Source: Haplomitrium mnioides (taxonomy: Eukaryota > Marchantiophyta > Haplomitriopsida > Calobryales). Taken from it: DNA of 21,408 bases. The position numbers and the translations under genes are program-made. Where the stretch lies: contig JBNGIS010020323.1 in assembly GCA_049999725.1 (NCBI GenBank), positions 26,706 to 48,113 on the forward strand. Reading direction: 5' to 3'. The notes below the pieces were generated by a model. That model was not told the origin of the DNA. It was given only the letters and a program-made list of their open reading frames with translations, and ran no database searches. Below, piece by piece: positions 9,406 through 18,307 of the stretch (position 1 is its first letter; each line of letters begins with the position of its first letter).

Positions 9406-10276
9406 TATTAGAAAGTAAATACGAAAATCCACGTGAAGGAGTTGAGAGGCTGTCAAAAAACGAACACCTAGCTCAAAGTATGTTCGAAGAAGACAATTGA
9501 TACTAGAATAAAAAATCACAAAATAGAGAATCGCAAAACTCTAGAAGTCAATCACTGAAGGTCAGGAAATCGCAACATAGGGTGGATGCAATTTCCACCA
9601 GACGTGAGCGTCGCTCCTAGAAATCGCAAAACGAGATTTAAAGAGTGGAAGTCGAAAAATGGGATTCGGTTCCTTTTTTTTACTTTCTGATATTCGCCTT
9701 AACACGATGGAGCTTCCTTGCAAACTCGCCACCACTGAGGTAGGCTTCTTGCAAACCCGATGCAAACCCGACACAGCCTTCTTGTGAACACGATGCAGCT
9801 TTCTTACGAACTCGCAACCTCTTCACGAAGTATGTTCGTCCTTCAACGCTGTTTGCTTGTGTTTCAAACATGTTGTCAAGCAAGTCGCGATGCTTGACAA
9901 ATGCAGATATCAGAGCAGAGGAAAAGGGGGAACAATGCGAACAAGAGATATGAATGTTGAGGATACTTCCCAATGGAGGGAGCCTCGATTAAATATACAA
10001 GGAGGGATTTTCCTCCTACCTTACACCGCAAATGCAGCCTTGATCACTTTCGTGATTGAAGGCGCGGTTATCTCTATCGAGACGTGTATAAAATCCGCGC
10101 TTCTACTCAAAGTCTTCTAAGTGACTAATTTGTCACCTAATGTACGGGTATATGTTCCTAACATATGGCAGCCCTTAAGAATGTAACTAAACTAAAAGGA
10201 ACAATTATCTATCCTAGTTATAACTAAAAAAATGTTAGTTATCATATGTACAACAACAGAAAATACATTTCCAACA
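9406..10276 (-). repeat. 3' LTR of copia element 2
   Basis: This 871-bp repeat is collinear with 14260-15137. By eye roughly nine bases in ten agree, with scattered substitutions and few indels. On the element strand it begins TGTTGGAAATG and ends TTTCTAATA. It keeps a TATATTTAA box (9989-9997) with a dyad AGGAGG-N6-CCTCCT (10000-10017) just upstream on the element strand. It also contains degenerate CTTGCAAACCCGATG-like short repeats around 9716-9830. The frames inside it are mirrored in the other LTR and are not genes. Confidence 0.93.
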
Positions 10277-10286
10277 CTTCCACTTA
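10277..10286 (-). other. polypurine tract of element 2, overlapping the pol stop
   Basis: On the element strand, TAAGTGGAAG sits directly before the TGTTGG start of the 3' LTR. The TAA (10284-10286) is the stop codon of the last pol frame, so the coding region runs right up to the purine tract, as is common in copia elements. Confidence 0.75.
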
Positions 10287-11992
10287 TTGTATGTTGATGT
10301 ACATCCCCATCTTGTTGATCAGCTTGAAGTGCTTTTCTTGGGGCATCGCCTTCGTGAGAACATCAGCTGCCTTTTCCTCTGACACACAATATTCCAATTC
10401 TACTTCTTTCCGATCAAATCTCTTATGAAGTGATATTGGATATCTATAAGTTTTGTCTTTGGATGGTGAACTGGGTTGATAGCCAGTTTCATACATCCTT
10501 GGTTGTCACACTCAATTGTTGTTGGTGTGTCTTGCTTGAATCCTATCTCATCAAGCAATCTACGCAACCACACAGTCTCCTTACTAGCATGTGTCAATGC
10601 CATGCACTTAGCTTTGGTGGTTGAAAGTGCAGTGGTTTTCTCTAGTTTGCTGCTCCAGGAGATTGCTCCATTTCCCATAGTAAACATGTATCCAGAAGTG
10701 GATCTCTTTTTCTCTTGTTCACCTCCCCAATTTGCATCATAGTAGCCAGTGAGTGTAATCCCTTTACCACCACGATAGGTGATGCCAAGATCTTTTGTGC
10801 TTTTCAAATACCTTATAACTCGTTTGCCTGCTTTCCAATATTGCTGGCTTGGGTTTTCCATGAACCTACTCAGAGCTCCCACTGAATATGCCAGATCTGG
10901 TCTTGTTTCTAGCATGGCATACATCAGTTTCCTGATTGCTCGTTTGTATGGAACCTTTGCCATTTCTTCCTTCTCTTCCTCATCCTTTGCTCCCATTTCT
11001 TTTGACAGTTTGCAACCAACTTCAAAAGGTGTAATTGCAGGCTTTACTTCTTCCATCTTGAAGTCTTTCAGAATTGAATTAGTGTACCCTTGCTGATTGA
11101 GCTCAATGCTTCTTGCATCCCTGTCCTTAATCACATGTATCCGCAAGATAAAGTGTACTTCTCCAAAGTCCACCATTTCAAAAAGGGTACTCAGACCATG
11201 CTTCACGTTGCGCAACAAATTCAGATCATTACTGAATAACAACAGGTCATCCACGTACATATTGATTATAATGATAGACCCATTTACCTCTGAGCAGTAT
11301 ACGATGTGATCGGATGTGCACCTAAAATATCCATCACTTTGCAAATACTGGTCTATCTTCTCATACCATGCTCTTGAGGACTGTTTTAGTCCATATAGAG
11401 ACTTCTTAAAGAGACATACCTTGTCTTCCTTACCAGGTGCCTCAAACCCCTCAGGTTGCACCATATAGATCTCTTCATTGAGATCTCCATTCAGGAATGC
11501 TGACTTCACATCCATTTGATGAACTTCCCAGTTCTTCTATGCTGCTATAGCCATCAAGCAGCGGATTGATGTCATCTTTACCACTGGGGCAGATGTTTCC
11601 TGAAAATCAACACCTTCTTTCTGCAGATATCCTTTGGCTACCAAGCATGCCTTATACTTGGTGATCTAATTCGCAGCTCCACGCTTGAACTTGAACACCC
11701 ATTTTCACCCTATGGCTTTCCTGCCTATTGGTAAATCTGTCAAAACCCAAGTCCCATTCTGTATCAAGGATTGGAACTCCTCATTTGTAGCCTGCTCCCA
11801 CTGTTTCGCATTATCTCCTTCCATAGCATGCCTTAGGCTGGTTGGTTCTTGCTCAAGAGCGATGTTAGCCTTACCTTCTTCTAATCCAAGCCCGACAATT
11901 GGTTTTTGAAGTCTCTGTGACCTCCTTACAAGTTGCGATGCCACCTCTTCGATTTCTTCAGATTCCTCCAAGATTGTTGGTCCTTCTTCCAT
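10284..11992 (-). pseudogene. pol: copia reverse transcriptase and RNase H, broken
   Basis: This is the RVT_2-type RT plus RNase H that would copy element RNA to cDNA. The 371-codon open piece (10400-11515) carries motif A MDVKSAFLNG, SLYGLKQSSRAWY, the catalytic YVDD and, after the connection, RNase H. RNase H keeps the first aspartate (GYYDANW) and ECDNQG, but the usual catalytic glutamate of the STTEAE block is lysine (STTKAK). The upstream piece 11705-11992 holds the pre-RT linker and the RT start (NGTWVLTDLP). Stops at 11705, 11666 and 11537 interrupt the finger region. A frameshift near 10415 moves the C-terminal tail (KAADVLTKAMPQEKHFKL) to another frame ending at 10284. The polymerase residues are intact but the protein cannot be made whole. 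Confidence 0.93.
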
Positions 11993-12040
11993 ACCTTGTT
12001 GACCAGAAGACTGACCCTTCTCTTTATTACCTGGAGAGGT

Positions 12041-12984
12041 CTACAAAACATCTGGAGAGGTTTTCAGAAAGATAGAGATGGCATGGGTTGGATTTGCATC
12101 CACCCTTTTTCCCACCTCCCACTCGTTGAAAACAACATCTCTGCTTCTAATTATCTTGCTTGTATTTATGTTATACAGTTGATAGGCATTTCCTCCTTCA
12201 CTGTACTCGAGAAAGATACACTTTGTTGTCTTGGGTTCCAGCTTCGTATGAAGTGTGCTCGGAACCAAAGCATATGCATCACACCCAAAAACTCTAAGAT
12301 GCTTTACTAAAGGTTGAACACCTTTCCAAGTCTGCCAAGGTGTCATCCCTTCAACTGCCTTCATGGGGCTGAAATTCTTCAAATAAACAGCTGTAGCTAC
12401 TGCTTCTACCTAGAACTTTTTCTCCAAGCCAACATGATGTAACATGCTCCTAACCTTCTCAACAATGGTCCTGTTTAGTCTCTGTGCCACACCATTCTGA
12501 TGTGGTGAATCCCAAGTAGTCACCTCTGCTCTTATGCCTTTCTTTGCAAGAAATCTCTGGAACTGTTGGGAGGTGTACTCTCCTCCACCATCACTCCTCG
12601 AAACCTTGACCCTTTTGTCAATCTCATTTTCCATCCCAGCTAGACATTCCTTGAAGCATTGAAATGTCTGATCTTTCGTACACATGAAATAGACAAAAGA
12701 CATCTTTGATTTATCATATATGAAGGTTACAAAATATCTATTGCCAGATATTGAAGGTGTCTTCATAGGTCTACAAACATTGCTATGAACTAACTCCAAC
12801 AGGTTGGATGCCTTCCATGAACAACACCCTTCTTGGTTGTAGCCTTGTGTGCTTTTCCTTCCACACATCCTTCATAGAAATCAAGTGTGGTGGATTTGTC
12901 TAATGCCATATTGCTCACCATGCTGGTGAGCATCCTTATTCCTTGCTCTCCCAGGTGTCTAAGTGTGTGATGCCAGAGAGTCAT
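12041..12984 (-). pseudogene. pol: copia integrase, catalytically dead
   Basis: The order is a GAG pre-integrase block (LWHHTLRHLGEQG, about 12979 leftward), then the rve core, then a C-terminal part ending near WEVGKRVD. The frame shifts near 12815, so 12790-12984 and 12410-12868 overlap in different frames. A TAG at 12410 sits where the family has W. Two of the three catalytic acids are lost: the first aspartate is asparagine (VHSNVCRPM, codon AAT) and the glutamate is glutamine (GVAQRLNRT, codon CAG). The middle aspartate remains (RSDGGGEY). The 12041-12382 piece has the usual LRVFGCDAY and KCIFLEYSE blocks. Even with the frame repaired the enzyme could not join DNA. Confidence 0.93.
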
Positions 12985-12987
12985 GTT

Positions 12988-14222
12988 CTATCCCTGGACA
13001 GCCATGTTCAGTCTTTCTTCTACCTTTGGGATACAATTGAGTTTGTATAGCATTCCTTCCCTAACACCAATGCAAACTACACTATCATGCTTGTTCAAGA
13101 CCTTACATTCATATTGTTCAAAAAGGACTTTCAAACCAGCCTTTGTTAATGAACTTACTGACACTAGATTCTGTTTGATTTCAGATACATAAAGGACATC
13201 CTTCAGGATGTGGGTGGCATTCTTGCTCCCCATTCCTCTGACCTTGAAATGAACATCTCCCACTGCAATTGCGTTTACTCCAAAATTATCACCCATCCTG
13301 ATAACTCTGGGATTAATTTTGACAATGTTTATGAACCACTATTTCTTTGATGACATATGACTGGATGCTCCTGAATCTAGATACCATGCATCTTGATTTG
13401 TGTCTTCAAGTGAAGCCGTATAATCCACTTCATCTTCAGATGATTCTTTCTTGGCAATTGTGGGACTGGAAGTTGCCTTGGATTTGTCTTTCTTTGGCAC
13501 AACCTTTCCCTTCTTTTTGTCAGCTTGTCTCTTTCTGCAAGCATTGGACAAATGTCCAACCTTCTTGCAGTAATAGCACGTTCGTGTTTCTGCAATGTTT
13601 TTTCCTTTCTTCTTGTCCCTTTTGGTAGTAAAAGCAACATCAGTACCTTCTGTATTTTGTTGCATGTGCTTCTCACTGGGTAAGCGACTCACCATGTCCA
13701 ATTCAGATCCTTTTGCCTCCATTGTTAACACCAAGGTGGTGTAATTTGCAGAGAGGCTGTTGAGGAGTACGCATACTAGGTCTTCTTCCTCAATCCGTGA
13801 TCCTGCTGCTTGCAACTGTCCAACCATGGATTTCACTTTCATCACATGTTTAGTGATGGTTGTGCCCTCCTCCATCTTTACCATGAAGAATTGCTTCTTC
13901 AGAAAAATCTTGTGAGAGGTTGTCTTGCCTTCAAGTTGGCTGACAATATAGCCCAAGCTTCATGTGCAGATCTGCATTTTCTCACCAACTCTAGCAGATG
14001 ATCTTCAAGATTTAGCGTGATTAATGCTAAACCCTTAAATTCTGCCTTCATAAATTGTTTTCTCTCTCTCTTGATGTCGATTTCAGACATTACTTCAAAA
14101 ATAAGATTAAACTCTCCTTGGGGATCCTTAGTGATCTCCCATAGATCTTGACTCACCAAGATCATTTGCATTCTCATTTTTCACAAATGAAAATCTTCTC
14201 CTCCAAACTTCCTAATTGCATT
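12988..14222 (-). pseudogene. gag-pol: copia gag and aspartic protease, broken
   Basis: The frame opens just inside the primer site. The start codon is not clear. A TGA at 14181 falls where the HLWKMRMQ-type block has tryptophan. The 13899-14177 piece contains SQDLWEI and capsid helices. A frameshift near 13925 leads into 13339-13956, with the capsid C-terminus, a complete CCHC zinc knuckle (CYYCKKVGHLSNAC), a Lys-rich tail and the protease active site DSGASSH. A TAG at 13339 follows. The protease continues in the same frame at 12988-13296, including VLYVSEIKQNLVSVSSL, the typical copia protease C-terminus. Gag would form the particle and the protease would cut the polyprotein. Confidence 0.93.
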
Positions 14223-14247
14223 CCCAATACCATTCTCAACTCCTCGC

Positions 14248-14259
14248 GGGCCCATAACC
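14248..14259 (-). other. primer binding site, half-tRNA-iMet type
   Basis: On the element strand, GGTTATGGGCCC follows the LTR end with no gap. All twelve bases are complementary to GGGCCCAUAACC of the initiator tRNA-Met anticodon arm. It is the same site type as in element 1, but here without mismatch. It implies priming by a tRNA fragment cut in the anticodon stem-loop region. Confidence 0.8.
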
Positions 14260-15137
14260 TATTAGAAAGTAAACACAAAAATCCACGTTAAGGAGTTGAG
14301 AGGCTGTCAAAAAACGAACACCTAGCTCGAAGTATGTTTGAAGAATATCGATAGCTGATACTAGAATCAAAAATCACAATAGGGGAGAATCGCAAAACTC
14401 CAAAATTCGATCAGTGGAGGTCAGGAAATCGCGACATAGGGTGGCCCACGATTTCCACCAGACGTGAGCGTCGCTCCTAGAAATTGTAAAACACGATTTA
14501 AAGAGTGGAAGTCAAAAAACATGATTCAGTTCTCTTTTTCGACTTTCTGATATTCGCCTTAACACGATGGAGCTTCCTTGCAAACTCGTCACCACGTGAG
14601 GCATGCTTCTTGCAAACCCGATGCAAACCCAACGTAGCCTTCTTGCAAACCCGATGCAGCTTTCTTACAAACTCGCATCCTCTTCACGAAGTATGCTTGT
14701 CCTTCAGCGTTGCTTGCTTGTGTTCCAAATGTGCTGTAAAGCAAGTCGCGATGCTTGACAAATGCGGATATCAAAGCAGAAGAAAAGGGGGAACGATGCG
14801 AATAAGAGATATGAATGCTAAGGATACTTCTCAATAGTGGGAGCCTCGATTAAATATACAAGGAGGGATTTTCCTCCTACGTTACACCGCAAATACAGCC
14901 TCGATCACTTCCGTGATTGAAGGCGCGATTATCTCTATAGAGACGTGCATAAAATCTGCGCTTCTCTTCAAAATCTTCTAAGTGACTAATTTGTCACCTA
15001 ATGTAAGGGTATATGTTCCTAACATGTGGCAACCCTTAAGAATGTAGCTAAACTAAAAGGAATAATTATCTATCCTAGTTATAACTAACAAAATGTTAGT
15101 TATCATATGTACAACAGCAGAAAATAGATTTTCAACA
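14260..15137 (-). repeat. 5' LTR of copia element 2
   Basis: This 878-bp repeat is collinear with 9406-10276. On the element strand it starts TGTTGAAAATC and ends TTTCTAATA. Conserved landmarks are CAGACGTGAGCGTCGCTCCT (14459-14478), the CTTGCAAACCCGATG short repeats (about 14577-14660), AGGAGG-N6-CCTCCT (14861-14878) and GTGACTAATTTGTCACCTAA (about 14982-15001). Confidence 0.93.
14850..14858 (-). promoter_or_regulatory. TATA box in the 5' LTR of element 2
   Basis: TATATTTAA on the element strand is kept unchanged in both LTRs, with a short dyad (AGGAGG-N6-CCTCCT) immediately upstream. It is the best candidate for the element's core promoter. Transcription would start some 25-35 bp to the left. 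Confidence 0.45.
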
Positions 15138-15862
15138 CGCTCGCTATGCCCCTTACGTCCACAGCCTCCCTCTGCGACTCGGCTTGCTCCAACCCGATGG
15201 AAAAATAAAACAATACAAAGGATGATCAAACAATGAGGCTCGTCGCAAGGTATACCCCCAAGAGAGAGTAAGCTAGCCTCATTTAATGCCCTGTCACATT
15301 TGCCTTGGCGCCCATCTTGCAATTTAACTTTAATTCTAATGTTAGTCGAGGTTGACTAACAAACGGGCCCAATTTGAAGGCTCCAACCCGTACGCTGAAC
15401 TTCCCAACTAACTTTAGCATCTTTTGTTCTTGAGCGCACTCCTGATGCTCTCTCTCGTGCCCCTGAAGTGAATCCCCAAAAATGAGCCTGCAAGGAGCCT
15501 ATACCCCCATAGCCCCACGCAAAAACTCATTATGCCCTCCGTATGCTTGGACTTTGACTTCCCCGCTAACTTTAACCTAATATTAACTAGCGTAACTAAT
15601 AAAAATAAAAGCCATGAGTGAAGGCTCCTCCCATTTGACGCCCAAATAGACTCCTTTTAAATACTACTTTAAGGTTATCCCAATCCAAGTCTTCCCTAAG
15701 TTGGCCCATATTGTTGCCTCCCCTAATTTTAGAGGCTCTTAACTTTGAGCCTTATAAAGGTAGCTTTAAGTTTTTGTGCTTTTCTTTGTTTGGTTAATGT
15801 TTTCATTTGTCCTTTAACTTAGTATAGTTAGTTTTTATTTGTCCTTTTAATTCCCCCTCGCC
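15138..15862. other. no gene seen
   Basis: This is mixed-composition sequence right of element 2 with stops in all frames. The longest frame (15053-15322, minus) lies partly in the LTR. Several AACTTTAA/CTAACTTTA strings and a TTATAAAG (about 15752) occur without a convincing gene downstream on the plus strand. Confidence 0.5.
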
Positions 15863-17330
15863 TTAAGAACCAATGGACTCAAACCAGCTCCCTAAATTTC
15901 CTCGCGACCATCCAGCTTCTTTGTTCGATCCTCTTAGTTTCCTCTCTCCATCCCTTGTTGGAAATGCGTCTTCCAGCTCTTCATGAGATCTTTTATGTTC
16001 TATTGCACCTACAGATCTTTCCCGATGCACCCATCTCTCCACCCTTCTAAATTGCATTTGAATGGCAAGAGACGGCGGAGGGCATGCAGCGAGAGGAATT
16101 GAGGATTTCAGCTTGTTCTCAGTGTGAGCAGGGGTATCCATATGACTCACTAAGAACCTTCGAGGTGTTAAGCTTTGACTTAAAGCTGTACTCGACATCT
16201 GTGGGGAGGTATTTGCAAAGCTTGCTCGAGCTGCCTTGGGCTGGAACGAAGCTGAAGATGTTGTTGATCCAAATTGTCTTGCTCCTTGATCTTTAGTTGT
16301 CTCGATCGGTGTTTCCTGTTCTATCTTCAACTCCATAGATACGCTATGATGCTCACTTTGAAAACCGAGACAGTTGCTCTAGAACTCCGAGTTCCATCCG
16401 GGAAACTTTGGTCCCTTTAATCCAAATGACACTTGCTTCAATTTCCCGTGGATCTCGATGGTCTGCTTGTTGCTCAGCTAAAATTACAGCGTTGGGAACG
16501 CTGTCGTCTTCACTATCGTACTTGTCGTGATCAGGTCTGTAGCCATCAATTTGAATGTTCCCGATGGATTCTAAATGGCAATCCCTTGCACCTTGGGAAA
16601 GTGCACCTTCGAATTGTGTCTCCAACTCACGAACGCTGCGCCTCCTCACAAATTCTTTCCTTGACAACCTCCTTGCAACCTCCTTGGCCGATTTCTCCAG
16701 CCCCTGGCGCTTGCGGATTCCTTCCTGGCGGATGCTTCCTGCGAATTCCTCCCTGCGATCCTTCTCTTTCGCGAAATACCTCAATTGACGAATGTTGGCG
16801 AGCTCCCTAGTGCAATACTCCTGCGAGCAATTTTTCTCTTGAGAAATTTCCCCTACTTGGCGAAATCCTTCGCTTGTCTCTTTGTAATGCTCCACCGTTG
16901 ATTGCGCAAATTGCCCCCTCGGTTGCTCCTCTTTCCTCCCTTGCTTGCTGATCCTCCCTTTATCCTAGCGAATTCTTACCCCTGGCCTCAAAATCCTTCG
17001 TCAGCCTCGATTCTGACAGTCTCCCTAGCTCAAGACGATCACTTCCTGCTTGTGCATCCCTCTTCGAATGTCTCCTTGCGAAAATGCCACTCCGCAAAAT
17101 TCCTCTGCTTCGCCTCTGCGTTCTTGCGCATCATGGTCGCCTCACGCAATCGATCGATTGCTCCTTGCGATCTTGCTCCTGATTGCATGCCCCTGCAATC
17201 AAGACCTCCCTATGTGCAATTCGATTCTCTCCCGCTTTGATTTGTTTGCAAAATTTTCCAGCCCTTCTCAATCCACATGTTGCCCCTTGGCCTGCTCAAT
17301 CTGTTCGCCTCTGGACTCTCCATCTGCATC
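15863..17330 (-). pseudogene. unrecognised K/R/E-rich broken coding region
   Basis: Three consecutive minus-strand pieces look protein-like. About 17330-17000 reads ESPEANRLSRPRG, stops, then IDRLREATMMRKNAEAKQRN. 16968-16353 is open for about 205 codons, has no convincing ATG, and is very basic and acidic with heptad-like helices (RREEFAGSIRQEGIRKRQG, EVARRLSRKEFVRRRS), ending with DSEDDSVPNAVILAEQQA. 16336-15863 is 157 codons in another frame, Ser/Thr/Ala-rich then basic. A one-base shift near 16360 could join the last two. I know no family with this composition. A coiled-coil or nucleic-acid-binding protein, host or Gag-like, is possible. Plus-strand frames over the same DNA are shorter or Cys/Ser-rich, as expected for shadows. 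Confidence 0.35.
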
Positions 17331-17344
17331 GACGCGCATTGCCC

Positions 17345-17436
17345 CTTCTCTTCTTCTACGTCTCACCTCGTGCATGGTCACCTCGTGCACCTTCTCTTCT
17401 TCTACGTCTCACCTCGTGCATGGTCACCTCGTGCAC
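17345..17436. repeat. 46-bp perfect tandem duplication
   Basis: CTTCTCTTCTTCTACGTCTC plus 26 further bases ending GTGCAC occurs at 17345-17390 and again, identically, at 17391-17436. Identity implies a recent slippage event. Each unit contains two CACCTCGTGCA copies. Confidence 0.95.
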
Positions 17437-17505
17437 GTGCATCGCCCCTTGACACCCCTGTTCGCCTCCGCTCTGCTGCGCTGCATGCTTCGATGCATGC
17501 TGGTG

Positions 17506-17726
17506 AGGAGAAGGAGGATGAACAAAGGAGAAGAGAGGGGAAGAAAACAAAGAGANNNNNNNNNNNNNNNNNNNNNNNNNNNNNNNNNNNNNNNNNNNNN
17601 NNNNNNNNNNNNNNNNNNNNNNNNNNNNNNNNNNNNNNNNNNNNNNNNNNNNNNNAAAAGGGAAGAAAAAAAGGACAAAAAGAAAGAGAAGAGGAGGAAG
17701 AAGAAAAAAGAAAAGAAAAAAAAGTA
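17506..17726. repeat. polypurine tract interrupted by the gap
   Basis: Nearly pure A/G on the + strand runs from about 17506 to the gap and from 17656 to 17726 (AAGAAAGAGAAGAGGAGGAAG type). The tract meets the end of element 3's LTR at 17727/17728. Predicted Lys/Glu-rich frames across it are artefacts of composition. Confidence 0.85.
17556..17655. other. assembly gap, 100 N
   Basis: Exactly 100 ambiguous bases, the conventional placeholder for a gap of unknown size. It lies within polypurine sequence, so a longer GA-rich repeat probably stopped the assembly. Confidence 0.98.
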
Positions 17727-17727
17727 T

Positions 17728-17867
17728 TGTTTTCGAGTATGATTCACACATAGAGAGAGTCCAACGTTCCTTTGTGCTATGATCAATAGAATGATGGAGA
17801 CATCAAATGTGTCTCTTATCTATACATCCATTCTATATATATAGGAGTATTACTATGTTCTATAACA
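17728..17867 (-). repeat. 3' LTR of copia element 3 (short)
   Basis: On the element strand it runs from TGTTATAGAACATAG, just after the purine tract, to CATACTCGAAAACA, where polypurine/polypyrimidine sequence begins. That gives about 140 bp with TG...CA ends. The left boundary is inferred, because the partner LTR is outside the window. Confidence 0.6.
17834..17843 (-). promoter_or_regulatory. TATA box in the LTR of element 3
   Basis: An alternating TATATATATA sits about 25-35 bp inside the upstream end of the short LTR on the element strand. The position and sequence fit a core promoter, but AT runs are common nearby. Confidence 0.4.
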
Positions 17868-17902
17868 CTCCCCTTTGGCTGATTCTTCTCCTGTAATCAG
17901 CC
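17868..17902 (-). other. polypurine tract plus adjoining hairpin, element 3
   Basis: AAAGGGGAG on the element strand directly precedes the LTR. Next to it, 17877-17902 forms a perfect 8-bp inverted repeat (GGCTGATT / AATCAGCC) with a 10-nt loop, close enough to place the purine tract at the foot of a stem. Confidence 0.6.
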
Positions 17903-18307
17903 ACATTTGATAGGACTAGTGTATATCCTATATATGTGTAGTCTCATTAAAACCTTATTGCTTTCTTATCAGGGAAAGAGTGCTACCATATATATATATA
18001 GTATTTGGTAAAATAAATGAATATAATGTATGGAGTTCATAATATGAAAACTGTATGATGTGTTCTAGGTTATCAAATCATGATAAGGTGATCATGTCGC
18101 TGTAGATAGTTCTCCTCGATCTTTTGTTGTGCTATGTTCTTGCCCTGAATGCTTGTTGTGCTCCACAAAGTTATATGTGATGTGTCCAACCTGTTGAGTA
18201 GCTGCATTCTGACTGTTAAAAATCATGTGGTCAGCATCAATATATATATTAAGAAGCATAACTCATGAATCTAAAAAATTTGACAGCAGGTCAAAATAAT
18301 AATAAGA
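17903..18307 (-). other. 3' non-coding segment of element 3
   Basis: AT-rich sequence between the pol end (18308) and the purine tract, with stops in all frames and a short (AT)n run at 17988-18000. The CTCATTAAAACCTTATTGC string resembles the conserved 3' non-coding box seen in this group of plant copia elements (recalled, not checked). No gene. Confidence 0.6.

Larger units (their letters stand above)
9406..15137 (-). mobile_element. full-length Ty1/copia LTR retrotransposon, inactivated
   Basis: A 5.73-kb element on the minus strand has LTRs at 14260-15137 (5') and 9406-10276 (3'), a primer binding site inside the 5' LTR and a polypurine tract next to the 3' LTR. The coding order is gag, protease, integrase, RT, RNase H, which is the copia order (gypsy elements have integrase last). 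Pol is spread over frames separated by three frameshifts (near 13925, 12815 and 10415) and about nine stops. Most stops are TAG or TGA at places where the family has W, Q or C, which suits C-to-T decay of a methylated silent copy. The five bases outside each end (CAATG, 9401-9405; CGCTC, 15138-15142) do not match, so no target-site duplication is visible. Confidence 0.95.

Noticed and set aside
9680-9973. Minus-strand ORF of 97 codons, with a counterpart at 14589-14834
   Set aside because: It lies in the LTRs of element 2, is interrupted differently in each copy, and its repeated Gly-Leu-Gln-Glu text reflects short DNA repeats.
14248-14259. Part of a tRNA-Met gene
   Set aside because: Only the 12-base anticodon-arm complement is present, flush with the LTR end; it is a primer site, not a gene.
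15138-15400. tRNA or small RNA gene in the GC-richer flank of element 2
   Set aside because: No A/B box pair or cloverleaf could be traced on either strand.
17050-17753. Long plus-strand ORFs of 158-230 codons
   Set aside because: They run through 100 N and the polypurine tract, are Ser/Cys-rich then Lys/Glu-rich from composition, and face the better minus-strand reading.
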